Source: Pseudarthrobacter sp. Fe7
GTDB taxonomy: Bacteria > Actinomycetota > Actinomycetes > Actinomycetales > Micrococcaceae
Direction: 5' to 3'
DNA: 64,000 bases
Assembly (NCBI GenBank): GCA_024372495.1
Contig: CP099977.1
Location: 2,914,001-2,978,000 of the forward strand
The stretch's first letter is position 1. Every line of letters begins with the position of its first letter. This document shows, in pieces, positions 1-9,320 of this stretch. Both the position numbers and the translations under genes were made by a program. The notes below the pieces were generated by a model. The model was not told the DNA's origin and did not search any database. It saw only the letters and a list, made by a program, of their open reading frames with translations.

Positions 1-125
1 ATCTTCCTGCTTACGATGAGACCGAAATCACGCGGTGCGGCGCAGGTGGAACAGTGCGCCCCGCAGCCCGCGTCGGGTGCAGGAGCCCTTCCTGTCACCA
101 TTCAATGAAGAAGGTGGACATCGTC
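1..125. other. Leader upstream of catA, no confident gene
   Basis: The first 125 bases hold no start-to-stop gene I can support. An open frame runs in from the left edge and joins the catA frame without a stop, so this may be the 3' end of a preceding gene or untranslated leader. The catA ribosome binding site (AGAAGGTGG) lies at its right end. Confidence 0.4.
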
Positions 126-1007
126 ATGACCCAAACCCCAACCGACAGCCGCACGCAAAACGAAGGCACCGCCGTCGAAGCAGGCACCAAGGCAACCGAG
201 CGGTTCGCCACGTCGGGCAAGCTCTCCAAGGTGGAAGTGTCCAAGGAACGGGTGAGCCTGCTGGCCGGCGCGCTGATCAAGGCCGCCAACGACATCGTCG
301 TGGAACACCAGGTCACCTATGAGGAGTACAACGCGCTCAAAGCATGGCTCATCAAGGTGGGCACGGACGGTGAATGGCCACTGTTCCTCGACGTCTGGCT
401 TGAGCACACTGTGGAGGACGTCAACTCCCAAGACCGTCCCGGCACCGTGGGCACCATCGAGGGCCCTTACTACGTCCCCAATTCCCCGGAACTTCAGACG
501 CCCGCCACCGTGGAAATGCGCGACGGCGAAGAGGGCACCCCGCTGCGCTTCAGCGGCCAGTTCACCGACACCGACGGCAACCCCATCCAGGGTGCCGAGG
601 TGGAGATCTGGCACGCAGACGCCGCCGGTTTCTACTCCCAGTACGCGCCTGGCATGCCCGAGTGGCTCTTCCGGGCCACCGTCAAGGCCTCGGACGACGG
701 CCGGTTCGAAATCAATACAATGCGTCCGGCGCCCTACCAGATTCCCACGGACGGGGCCTGCGGGCAGCTGATCAGCGCCGCGGGCTGGCACGCGTGGCGT
801 CCGGCGCACATCCATATCAAGGTGTCCGCACCCGGCTATGAGCCTGTCACGCAGCAGCTGTACTTCCCCGGCGACCCCCACAACGCAGACGACATCGCCT
901 CGGCCGTGAAGCCTGAACTGATGCTGGACCCCCGACCCCGTACCGATGGAAAGGGCGAGGAAGTAGTTTATGACTACGTCCTGGCGAAGCAGGGCCAGAA
1001 GAAGTAG
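126..1007 (+). CDS. catA: Catechol 1,2-dioxygenase
   Basis: This cytosolic non-heme Fe(III) intradiol dioxygenase cleaves catechol to cis,cis-muconate in the ortho branch of the beta-ketoadipate pathway. The 293-residue length is typical. An N-terminal helical linker region (about residues 20-105) precedes the beta-sandwich catalytic domain. The four iron ligands are visible: Tyr170 in GFYSQY, Tyr204 in PAPYQIP, and His228/His230 in RPAHIH. I start at ATG 126 (MTQTP) because AGAAGGTGG sits just upstream; the frame is open further 5' but without a better site. A strong terminator follows at 1036, so catA ends its transcript. The benzoate transporter next door fits a benzoate-to-catechol route. 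Chlorocatechol specificity cannot be excluded. Confidence 0.95.
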   Translation: MTQTPTDSRTQNEGTAVEAGTKATERFATSGKLSKVEVSKERVSLLAGALIKAANDIVVEHQVTYEEYNALKAWLIKVGTDGEWPLFLDVWLEHTVEDVNSQDRPGTVGTIEGPYYVPNSPELQTPATVEMRDGEEGTPLRFSGQFTDTDGNPIQGAEVEIWHADAAGFYSQYAPGMPEWLFRATVKASDDGRFEINTMRPAPYQIPTDGACGQLISAAGWHAWRPAHIHIKVSAPGYEPVTQQLYFPGDPHNADDIASAVKPELMLDPRPRTDGKGEEVVYDYVLAKQGQKK

Positions 1008-1035
1008 CACGCAAACTGGGAGATACCCCCGCACG

Positions 1036-1076
1036 GGAGGCGCTCCGGAGCTGATGCTTCGGAGCGCCTCCGGTTT
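1036..1076 (+). terminator. Rho-independent terminator after catA
   Basis: A perfect 12-bp stem (GGAGGCGCTCCG at 1036-1047 with its complement at 1060-1071) closes a 12-nt loop and is followed by GGTTTTT. It sits 29 bp after the catA stop and separates it from the BenE gene. Confidence 0.9.
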
Positions 1077-1099
1077 TTCCGCCCCAGCCAGGAGCCCCG

Positions 1100-2390
1100 A
1101 TGAGCCGTCCCCGCCACCGCCCGACCGCCAGTTCCGTCGAGCCAGCCCCGCCGGCGCCGGAACCCTTGCTGGAACGTCCGGGGGTCCGGCCCGCAGGCCC
1201 CCGCCGGGTTCTTCGCGACCTGGGCCTGTCCTACGTCTCCAACGGAGCAATCGGGCTCATTTTCGCGGCATCAGGCCCCATAGCCGTCACCCTTGCCGTA
1301 GGGACTGCGGGCGGCCTGACCCAGGGCCAGCTGTCATCCTGGATTTTTGGCATTCTCTTTTCCGGCGGGGCAGCGACCCTGCTGATGTCGCTCATTTACC
1401 GGCAGCCCCTTGGCTTCGCCTGGTCCATTCCCGGCACGGTGCTCCTGGGACCTTCCCTCCAGCACCTGACCTTCCCTGAAGTCGTGGGGGCCTTCTTCAC
1501 GTCCGGCGTCCTGATTCTCGCTTTGGGCGCCACCGGGGTGGTGCGCAAAGCCATGGGGCTGGTACCCATGCCCATCGTGATGGCCATGGTGGCCGCGGTG
1601 TTCCTGAAGTTCGGCACAGACATCGTCGCCTCCACCCAGGACAACCCGGCGGTGGCTGTTCCGATGGTGGCCGCGTTCCTGATCCTTACTGCGGTGCCCA
1701 TGCTTGGCAGGTTCCTGCCGCCGGTCCTGGGCACCCTCGTGGCAGGCTGCATTGCCGTGGCGGCCAGCGGCCAGTTCCTTCTCCCGCAACGCGGGCCGCT
1801 CCTGGCCACGCCGGTTTTCACCGCCCCGGAATTCACCTGGGCCGCCCAGGCTCGAACTGGTGGTTCCCCTGGCCCTGACTGTTTTGTTCGTTCAAAACGG
1901 CCAAGGCATCGCCGTCCTCCGGGCCGCAGGCCATAATCCGCCGGTCAATGTCTTCGCCGTCGTTTCCGGCGCCTTCTCTGTGCTGAACGCCGGCTTTGGC
2001 GCCGTCTCGGCCTGCGTTACGGGCCCCACCAACGCCCTTTTGACGTCGTCGGGGACCCGCCAGCGCCACTATACCGCCGCGGTAGCCTACGGGCTCCTGG
2101 CCCTGGCGTTCGCAGCCCTTGCTCCCACATTGACCCGGCTGATGCTGGCCACACCCAAAGAGTTTGTGCTTGCCCTGGGCGGCATAGCGATGCTGCGGGC
2201 CCTCCAGCAAGCCTTCGTCACCGCCTTCGCAACCGACTTCACGCTGGGTTCGCTGGTGACGTTCGTGGTTACCATCTCGGGCATGAACCTCTTTAACATC
2301 CATGCAGCTTTCTGGGGCTTGGTGATTGGCTACGGGGTGTCCCGCCTGCTGGAGCGTGGGGACCATCTCTCGATCTCCGGGGTGGTTTAG
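1100..2390 (+). CDS. benE: BenE-family benzoate/H+ symporter, frameshift near 1850
   Basis: This is a multi-spanning inner-membrane protein of the BenE family, which imports benzoate with protons. The first frame (1100-1936) carries about 250 residues with repeated hydrophobic segments; the second (1704-2390) carries the conserved C-terminal half, including the segment VQNGQGIAV and the final NIHAAFWG region. The family sequence continues only if one base is removed at 1849/1850: the read has CAGGCTCGA where CAGCTCGA restores AAQ-LELVV. Corrected length is about 429 residues. It lies 93 bp after catA and its terminator, so it needs its own promoter. The same AGGCTC insertion breaks other genes in this window, so I favour a sequence error over a true pseudogene. 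Confidence 0.85.
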
Positions 2391-2568
2391 TCAGCTGGCT
2401 GCTCCTCGTACGGGACCCGGTGGCATCGTCCACCCACCTGAAGAATCTGCACCAGCGCCCCTCGCCGACATGGCAGTCCCTCGTGGAGCAGAAGGGGACT
2501 CATGGAGTAACTGACGCCTCCGCGACAAGGCCACCATAACGGATTGGTCACGAACGCTCTCGCAAAGG

Positions 2569-2624
2569 TTGACAGCGCTGTCAGTAAGCGAGTTAGATCA
2601 CATTCATGAATGACAGCGCTGTCG
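2569..2624 (+). promoter_or_regulatory. Promoter and twin operators of the galactoside operon
   Basis: A perfect 14-bp palindrome TGACAGCGCTGTCA lies at 2570-2583 and a second copy (13 of 14 identical) at 2611-2624, 41 bp apart. The first overlaps a consensus -35 TTGACA at 2569-2574; TTAGAT at 2593-2598 (18-bp spacer) is a plausible -10. That would place the transcript start at or next to ATG 2606, so the mRNA may be leaderless. The second copy is inside the reading frame, encoding Asp-Ser-Ala-Val at codons 3-6. The CG-centred palindrome is typical of LacI-family operators, so I infer autorepression by the adjacent regulator. Confidence 0.75.
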
Positions 2625-3661
2625 AGGCATCGTCCAAAGAGACGTCGAAACAGGGGTTGCCCAGGCTTGCCGACGTCGCAGCTCATGCCGGGGTTTCGTC
2701 CAAGACGGTGTCCCGCGTCGTAAACAACGAAGCGAATGTGCGGCCCCAAGTCCGGGCACAGGTCCTTCGATCGGTGGCGGCTTTGGGTTATCGCCCAAAC
2801 GCAGCCGCTCGTGCCCTGGTTACACAACGGACCCATCAGATCGGACTCATCGCAACCGCGAGCTCGCTTTACGGTCCGACGGCGGGGTTGTTCAGCCTGG
2901 AGCAGGCCGCCTGGAAGGCTGGCTACGGTCTGACACTCACCACCGTCCAAGAGGCATCTGAGGCGCAACTTGGAGAAGCCATCCACTACCTGATGGTCCG
3001 CGGCGTTGAGGGAGTGATCGTTTCTGGCGTGGCGGGAGTTCTCCATCTCGGAACGTCCACCCTGGCTGACATGCCCCTGGTCAGCACCAGCCCCATCACG
3101 ACCGAGTCGGCAAAGCACGTGTTAGTCGACTCGGATCAGGTGGCAGGCACGAGAGCTGCCGTGCGTCATCTGTACAATTCCGGGCATCGTCTGATCGCGC
3201 ACCTCGCCGGTCCGCTGGGGTGGGACTCGGCTGCCCGTCGTCGAGATGGCTGGCGACTGGAGCTGGAGGACCTGGGCCTGCACCCCGGACCCCTTCTTGA
3301 AGGTGACTGGTCGCCCAGATCGGGGTATGAAGCGGCCCTGACCCTCGATCGAACAGCAGCGACAGCCATCGTTGTCGCCAATGACCACATGGCGATGGGC
3401 GCCATCCGGGCCTTTACGGAGAAGGGCCTCCATATCCCTGACGATATGTCAGTAGTGGGCTTCGACGACGTTCCCGAGGCTGCCTATCAGATAGTTCCCC
3501 TTACAACGGTCCGCCAAGACTTTTCCTCCGTCGCAGAACGTTCCGTCCACGAACTTATTCAGCTGATTGAGGGACGCCCGGCGGAAGAGACATGCATTCA
3601 TCTTCCTACTGAGCTGATCGTGCGGGCATCCACCGCACGTTGCTTCGGCAACCCGAACTGA
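2606..3661 (+). CDS. LacI-family regulator of a GH42 operon
   Basis: This 351-residue cytosolic repressor has an N-terminal helix-turn-helix (about residues 18-65, with LADVAAHAG and VSSKTVSRVVNN) followed by a periplasmic-binding-protein-like sugar sensor. The usual C-terminal motifs VVANDHMAMGA and SVVGFDDVPEA are present. Length is normal. ATG 2606 lacks a clear ribosome binding site, which agrees with a leaderless start. Two operators flank and overlap the start codon. The binding protein, two permeases and GH42 enzyme follow on the same strand, so its inducer is probably a galactoside or a product of it. The exact sugar is not readable from sequence. Confidence 0.9.
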   Translation: MNDSAVEASSKETSKQGLPRLADVAAHAGVSSKTVSRVVNNEANVRPQVRAQVLRSVAALGYRPNAAARALVTQRTHQIGLIATASSLYGPTAGLFSLEQAAWKAGYGLTLTTVQEASEAQLGEAIHYLMVRGVEGVIVSGVAGVLHLGTSTLADMPLVSTSPITTESAKHVLVDSDQVAGTRAAVRHLYNSGHRLIAHLAGPLGWDSAARRRDGWRLELEDLGLHPGPLLEGDWSPRSGYEAALTLDRTAATAIVVANDHMAMGAIRAFTEKGLHIPDDMSVVGFDDVPEAAYQIVPLTTVRQDFSSVAERSVHELIQLIEGRPAEETCIHLPTELIVRASTARCFGNPN

Positions 3662-3680
3662 CAGATCAGCTTCTACAACT

Positions 3681-3738
3681 CCCGTAAGAACGAACATCAC
3701 CCACGTTCCCCGGCGCAGCGGCGCACCGGTCTTACGGG
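3681..3738 (+). promoter_or_regulatory. Intercistronic inverted repeat between lacI and the binding-protein gene
   Basis: A perfect 9-bp inverted repeat, CCCGTAAGA at 3681-3689 and TCTTACGGG at 3730-3738, encloses 40 bases in the 121-bp gap. No T-run follows, and no operator like those at 2570 and 2611 is present. An mRNA processing or stability hairpin that lets the binding protein exceed the regulator is possible; this is inference. Confidence 0.4.
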
Positions 3739-3782
3739 CAAATTGCCGCACCCACATTAACTCCCATCCGAAAGCAGAAGCC

Positions 3783-5153
3783 ATGTCACGAGATATTTCA
3801 CGTCGCTCCATCCTGGCCGCCTTCCCTTTGGCTGCCCTCAGTGTTAGCGCTCTCACCGCTTGCGGAGGCGGGACGTCTTCCGCATCTGGCGGTCCCTCCT
3901 CCCCCGTCTCCCAAGCTGACATCGATTCCGCGATGAAAAAGGACACCAAGCTGACCTTCTGGACATGGGTACCCGACATCCAGAAAGAAGTCGACCTGTT
4001 CCAGGCGAAGTACCCTGCCATGAAAGTCGAGGTCGTGAACGTCGGCCAGGGCGGTGCCCACTACCAGAAGCTGCGGGCGGCTATCCAGGCCGGCAAGGGA
4101 GCGCCCGACGTCGTGCAGATGGAGTTCGACAAACTGCCTTCCTTTACGCTGACCGACAACCTCCTTGACCTCACCCCGTACGGCATCGGCGACCTGAAGC
4201 CCGATTACCCGGGCTGGGTGTGGGACGGCGTGACGCCAGGTGGCAAGGGAATTTTCGGCGTTCCCCAGGACACAGGCCCCATGGGGATGCTGTACCGCGA
4301 GGACCTGTTCACGGCCGCGGGCATCACCGCTCCCAAGACGTGGGATGAGTTCGCAGCCGCAGTGTCGACGTACCGCGGAAAGAATTCGTCCAGCATGCTC
4401 GTTAACTGGGCCCCCAGCTCCGAGGCGAACATGCTGGGTCTCTTCTGGCAGGCCGGCGGCCGGCCCTTCTCCTACGACGGAACTAGGAACGTCAAGATCA
4501 ACCTCACCGGAGACGCGGCCTGCAAAAAGGTCACCTCGTTTTGGAACGATCTCTTTCGGTCCCGGAACATCGGTAACGAGCCCGACTTCGCCGACGCCTG
4601 GTACCAAGGATTGAACAACGGAAAGTACGCGGCATGGCTGACCGGCGCTTGGGGCCCGGTCTTTCTACAGGGAACGGCCAAGAGTACGGCGGGCAAATGG
4701 CGTGCGGCACCACTGCCCCAGTGGGATTCCTCCAAGCCGGCAAGCGGCAACTACGGCGGTTCCACCGACGCCGTACTGAAGTCAAGTGAGAACCCCATTG
4801 CCGCGGCAATGCTGGCTCGGTTCGTAAACACCGATGACAAGGCAGCGCTGACCCTGGCCAACGAACAGTTCCTCTTCCCACCGTCGACGAAAACCCTGAA
4901 GAACCCCGCCTTCGCCGACGCCGCAGCCAGCTTCTACGGAGGCCAGAAGGTAAACCAGCAGTTCACCGACATCGCCTCGACTGTCCAGGAGGGCTTCCAG
5001 TTCCTGCCCTTCAACGACTACGCCGCAAGCAGCTACGACAAGACCATGGGCAAAGCCATCGGCGACCGCAGTGACCTCAACGCCGCATTGTCCGCCTGGC
5101 AGGATGACCTGGTGCAGTACGCCAAGGGACAGGGCTTCACCGTTGCAAGCTGA
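3783..5153 (+). CDS. ABC sugar-binding lipoprotein (CUT1 type)
   Basis: This 456-residue extracytoplasmic solute-binding protein (family 1) captures sugar for the two permeases that follow. The N-terminus carries an SRRS twin-arginine-like motif at residues 6-9, a hydrophobic core, and the lipobox LTAC, so it should be a lipid-anchored protein, possibly exported by Tat. The body has family-1 features such as the early segment FWTWVPD and a repeated Trp-rich C-terminal half. The ribosome binding site is weak (AAAGCAG). No ATPase gene is present in the operon, as usual for CUT1 systems that share an MsiK-type ATPase. The GH42 gene downstream suggests a galactoside ligand. Confidence 0.9.
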   Translation: MSRDISRRSILAAFPLAALSVSALTACGGGTSSASGGPSSPVSQADIDSAMKKDTKLTFWTWVPDIQKEVDLFQAKYPAMKVEVVNVGQGGAHYQKLRAAIQAGKGAPDVVQMEFDKLPSFTLTDNLLDLTPYGIGDLKPDYPGWVWDGVTPGGKGIFGVPQDTGPMGMLYREDLFTAAGITAPKTWDEFAAAVSTYRGKNSSSMLVNWAPSSEANMLGLFWQAGGRPFSYDGTRNVKINLTGDAACKKVTSFWNDLFRSRNIGNEPDFADAWYQGLNNGKYAAWLTGAWGPVFLQGTAKSTAGKWRAAPLPQWDSSKPASGNYGGSTDAVLKSSENPIAAAMLARFVNTDDKAALTLANEQFLFPPSTKTLKNPAFADAAASFYGGQKVNQQFTDIASTVQEGFQFLPFNDYAASSYDKTMGKAIGDRSDLNAALSAWQDDLVQYAKGQGFTVAS

Positions 5154-6081
5154 CACTTCCTCCCGGCAAGCCCACCGGACGCCGCCCAAGAGGGCAGCGA
5201 ACATCGCGCGGCGGCGACAATACGTGGCGGCCTATGCATTGTCCATGCCGTTCATGGTCGCCTTCGCGTTGATGATCGCCGTACCTCTCGTCTACGCAGG
5301 CTATCTCTCCCTCTTCAAGAAGCAGCTGATCGGCGGCGTCTCGTTTGTCGGCATGGACAACTACGCGCGCGCCCTGACCGACCCGTCCTTCCTCGGCGGT
5401 GTCGGACGCATGGCCCTGTTCCTTGTCATACAGGTTCCGGTCATGCTTGGCCTGTCCCTGCTTTTCGCCCTCATCCTGGACAGCGGGATGCTGAGGCTGC
5501 AAAAGTTCATCCGTCTCGGGGTGTTTTTGCCGTACGCGATCCCCAGCGTGATCGCCACCCTAATGTGGGGATACCTGTACGGGAAAGACTTCGGACCGTT
5601 CGCACAACTGGCCAAGTCGCTGGGGCTTCCGGCACCCGACTTCCTCGCCGGGGGCAACGTCCTCTTCTCGATCATGAACATTGTGACCTGGGGATTCGTC
5701 GGCTACAACATGATCGTCATGTACGCGGCCCTCAGGTCCATACCCGCCGAACTGTACGAGGCGGCACGGGTCGACGGGGCCGGCGAATGGAGAGTTGCCT
5801 GGTCCATCAAGATACCCGCTATCAAAGGCGCCTTGCTGCTGACCACGATCTTCTCCGTCATCGGATCGTTCCAGCTCTTCAACGAACCAAACCTCCTGCG
5901 CGTCATCGCCCCGGCAGCCATTGGCCAGGACTACACGCCGAACATGTATGCCTTCCAACTTTCCTTCGTCAACCAGGACGCCAACTACGCCGCGGCCATT
6001 GCCTTCCTCCTCGGGATAGTCATCATGGCCGTCAGCTATGGCGTCCAGCTGACCACGAACAGAAAGGAGAAGGCATCATGA
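5143..6081 (+). CDS. ABC sugar permease, MalF type
   Basis: This is an inner-membrane permease of the binding-protein-dependent sugar family with six main hydrophobic segments. The EAA loop that contacts the ATPase is clear (ELYEAARVDGAG followed by IKIPA). I choose TTG 5143, which overlaps the end of the binding-protein gene by 11 bp, because AGGG lies 8 bp upstream and the protein then starts with a short charged tail ending in RRRQY before the first membrane segment. ATG codons further in would cut that segment. The gene ends in an ATGA overlap with the second permease, indicating translational coupling. About 312 residues. Confidence 0.88.
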   Translation: MQADTSSRQAHRTPPKRAANIARRRQYVAAYALSMPFMVAFALMIAVPLVYAGYLSLFKKQLIGGVSFVGMDNYARALTDPSFLGGVGRMALFLVIQVPVMLGLSLLFALILDSGMLRLQKFIRLGVFLPYAIPSVIATLMWGYLYGKDFGPFAQLAKSLGLPAPDFLAGGNVLFSIMNIVTWGFVGYNMIVMYAALRSIPAELYEAARVDGAGEWRVAWSIKIPAIKGALLLTTIFSVIGSFQLFNEPNLLRVIAPAAIGQDYTPNMYAFQLSFVNQDANYAAAIAFLLGIVIMAVSYGVQLTTNRKEKAS

Positions 6082-6986
6082 CCGCCACAGTAGCTGACCG
6101 CCTCGCAGCAGGAAGCCAGACCACGGCGCCACCCCGACGCAAACGATCGGGCCGCAGCACGCTCCTCACCGTAGTCATGCTGCTGTGCCTGGTCTACTTC
6201 CTCCTGCCTATCTTCTGGCTCATCGTTGCCTCAACCAAGGCGAACGAGGATTTGTTCAACAGCTTCGGCCTCTGGTTCTCGAACATGAACCTGGCCCAGA
6301 ACCTGAACAACGTCTTCACGTTCCAGAACGGCGTCTTCATCCATTGGATGGTCAACAGCCTCATCTACGCCGTCGTCAGCGGCCTGGGCGCATCAGCACT
6401 GGCCACCGCCGCCGGCTATGCCTTCGCCAAATACAGATTCCCTGGTGGGAACGCAATGTTCACCGTAGTACTCGGCGCTGTGATGATCCCTATGACGGCC
6501 CTGGCCATCCCCACCTATCTGCTCTTCGCTGGCGCGAACCTGACCAACACTCCCTGGGCAGTGATCCTGCCCTCGTTGGTGAGCCCGTTCGGCGTGTACC
6601 TCATGAGGGTCTACGCCGCCGACGCAGTCCCGGACTCGCTTATCGAAGCGGCCCGCGTGGACGGAGCCAGCGAAATGCGGATCTTCTTCCAGATCGTTCT
6701 CCGGCTCCTCGTACCCGGCTCGATCACGGTGCTGCTCTTCGCACTCGTCGCGTCCTGGAACAACTACTTTTTGCCCCTGATCATGCTCAACAGCCCTGAA
6801 CTGTTCCCTCTTCCGGTCGGCCTTGCCCAATGGCAGGCAGCATCGGCCGCAGGTTCCGGATCCCAGGCACTGTTCTCCACCGTCATCACGGGGTCACTGG
6901 TCTCCGTACTCCCCCTCATGGCCGCGTTCCTGTTCCTTCAGCGCTACTGGCAGTCCGGTCTCGGCACCGGTGCGGTCAAAGCCTGA
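6078..6986 (+). CDS. ABC sugar permease, MalG type
   Basis: This 302-residue inner-membrane permease is the partner of the preceding one. Six membrane segments are visible, and the EAA loop reads SLIEAARVDGAS. The start ATG 6078 overlaps the previous stop (ATGA) and has a near-perfect AAAGGAGAAGG ribosome binding site 5 bp upstream. The open frame extends far upstream but only as a shadow of the first permease. The GH42 gene begins 32 bp after its stop, so all four structural genes appear co-transcribed. Confidence 0.92.
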   Translation: MTATVADRLAAGSQTTAPPRRKRSGRSTLLTVVMLLCLVYFLLPIFWLIVASTKANEDLFNSFGLWFSNMNLAQNLNNVFTFQNGVFIHWMVNSLIYAVVSGLGASALATAAGYAFAKYRFPGGNAMFTVVLGAVMIPMTALAIPTYLLFAGANLTNTPWAVILPSLVSPFGVYLMRVYAADAVPDSLIEAARVDGASEMRIFFQIVLRLLVPGSITVLLFALVASWNNYFLPLIMLNSPELFPLPVGLAQWQAASAAGSGSQALFSTVITGSLVSVLPLMAAFLFLQRYWQSGLGTGAVKA

Positions 6987-7018
6987 TCCAATCCTTACCC
7001 CGACGAAAGTAAGAATCC

Positions 7019-9140
7019 ATGTCTGAACGACCCCGTAAAGTGCTCTTCGGCGCCGCCTACTACCACGAATACCAGCCCTCTCCCCGCCTTGAGCTGGACC
7101 TGGATCTCATGGCCGCGGCCAACATGACCGTCATCCGCGTTGGCGAGTCCACGTGGTCCCAATGGGAGCCCGAAGACGGCAAATATGATCTGGAATGGAT
7201 GACCCCGGTCCTGGACGGGGCCCACGAACGTGGCATCTCCGTGATCCTGGGCACCCCGACCTATGCCATTCCGATGTGGCTGGCCCGCCGCTACCCGGAA
7301 ATCGCAGGTGAGCCGAAGACCGGCCAGCCACTGGGATGGGGAGCCCGGCAGGAAGTGGACTACACCCACGCAGCCTTCAAATTCCACGCCGAGCGCATCA
7401 TCCGCAAAATCGTCCAACGCTTCGCGACGCATCCGGCTGTGATCGGCTACCAAGTCGATAACGAACCGGGCCTGCTCGCTTTCCATAACCGTGGCGTCTT
7501 CCAACGCTTCACGGACGAACTCCGGCACCAGTACGGAACGGTGGAGAACCTCAATAGGGAATGGGGACTGGTCTACTGGTCCCATCAGCTCTCCACCTGG
7601 GCGGACCTATGGACACCGGACAACAATGCCCAGCCGCAGTACGACCTCGCCTGGCGGCGGTTCCAAGCCCGGCTCACCACCGAATTCCTTCAATGGCAGG
7701 CCGCCATCGTCAGGGAATACTCCACCCCCGAGCAATTCGTCACCACCTGCATCGCCTACGACCGGCCCTCACAGCACGACCAGGACATGACCCGGGATTT
7801 CGACGTCACCGCAGGCAACCCCTACTACGCCATGCAGGACGCTTTCGCCATCCCGCCGTCGAACAGTACACCCCAGGGGTGGGCGACCAGCGGCGCCTGG
7901 ACGCTCTTCCAAAGCGGTGACCGCATGTACTCATCCAAACAGGGCCCTTTCCTGGTCACCGAAACCAACGCTGGCGCCATCGGCGGGTCAGCCATGCAGT
8001 ACCCGGCCTTCGATGGGCAGTGGCGGCAGGCCGCGTACGCTTTCATCTCCCGCGGCGCTGAGATGATCGAATACTGGCATTGGGCCACCAACCATTACGG
8101 CACAGAAACCTACTGGGTCGGTGTCCTCCCGCACGACCAGAAGCCCGGACGCGTCTACCAGGAATTGGCGCAGCTGGGAGCGGAACTCAAGACGGCCGAC
8201 GAGGCACTGGTTGGCCTGACCCCGGACGCGAGCATAGGGATGATCTACTCCAATGATTCCAAGTGGGGCTTGGCCGGCCAGCCATGCTTTCTGGCCGAAG
8301 CTCCGATGACAGGAGACGAACGGTCCTACCAGAAGATTTTCGAGGCCTTTTACCAGGGAGCCTTCCGGGCAGCTGCACCTGTCCGGATTCTCCATGACCG
8401 GCAACTCACCGGCAGCGAGGACCAGAACCTCGACCCTGCCCAGGTGGCCAAGGAACTGCCGGTCCTGATTGCCGCAGGCCTGTACATAGCCGACGACAAG
8501 CTACTCGACTGGCTGCGGGCCTACGCGGAAGCCGGCGGACACCTCGTGCTGGGCATGCGCACTGCATACGCGGACTATGAGGCGCGGGCCCGACCCGACA
8601 TCAAACCTTCCCGTCTCGCCGAACAAGCAGGGGTCAGCTACCAGGAATTCTCGCAGGCTCGCGGACCCGCTTGAACTGAAGGCAGCAGGTGGATTCCAGC
8701 TTTCCCCTGGAAGCCTCGCCACCCGATGGGTCGACTACCTCGAGCAGCACGACGGCACCGCCCTTGCCGGCTACGTCCACCCCCAGTTCGGCCGCTACCC
8801 CGCCATCACCACGACCGCGGCGGGTGCCGGCAGGATCACCACGATCGGCACGCTTCCAAATACCGACCTGGCAGCAGACCTGATTCGCTGGCTGGCTCCG
8901 GTCAACAACGCTGGCTGGGAAGACCTGCCCGGGACCGTCACGATCCACTCAGCGACAAGTGCCGACGGTCGCCGTCTACACTTCGTGCACAACTGGGGGT
9001 GGGAACCCGTCACGATAGCCGCACCGGCTTCCGTGGACGACCTCCTGGACCCCGAGCAGAACAATCTTTCCAAAATTGAGCTCGTAGCCTGGGACGTGCG
9101 AGTCCTCATCGAAACTTCCAGGCAGGAAGCCACCAGCTGA
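7019..9140 (+). CDS. GH42 beta-galactosidase, frameshift near 8656
   Basis: This cytosolic family-42 glycoside hydrolase should hydrolyse imported beta-galactosides. The TIM-barrel domain carries the acid/base Glu149 in YQVDNEPG and the nucleophile Glu315 in LVTETNAGA. There is no signal peptide, which matches use after import. The catalytic and trimerisation domains sit in the first frame (7019-8674); the C-terminal beta domain continues in another frame (ending at 9140). Removing one G at 8656/8657 (CAGGCTCG to CAGCTCG) joins SQ-LADPLELK and gives about 706 residues, normal for GH42. The identical motif change occurs in other broken genes here, so a consensus error is likely. The gene ends the LacI operon. 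Confidence 0.88.
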
Positions 9141-9320
9141 CTGGCTGGAGCACGGGGAGGAGGGCCGGGCTCTCGTTGGACGGGGCGAATCAAAGACTCG
9201 CAACGGCAAGGATGTGCGCCGGCAGCTCCACCCTGGAAGTGTTATGAACCGTCGCGTGGCTCCCATCCGCGTACGACCGTTTTACGCCCGCTCTCCATCA
9301 AGAACTCACACGGAGATCAA

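Noticed and set aside
102-1250. 382-codon antisense ORF over catA
   Set aside because: catA is certain on the other strand and this frame contains no recognisable protein.
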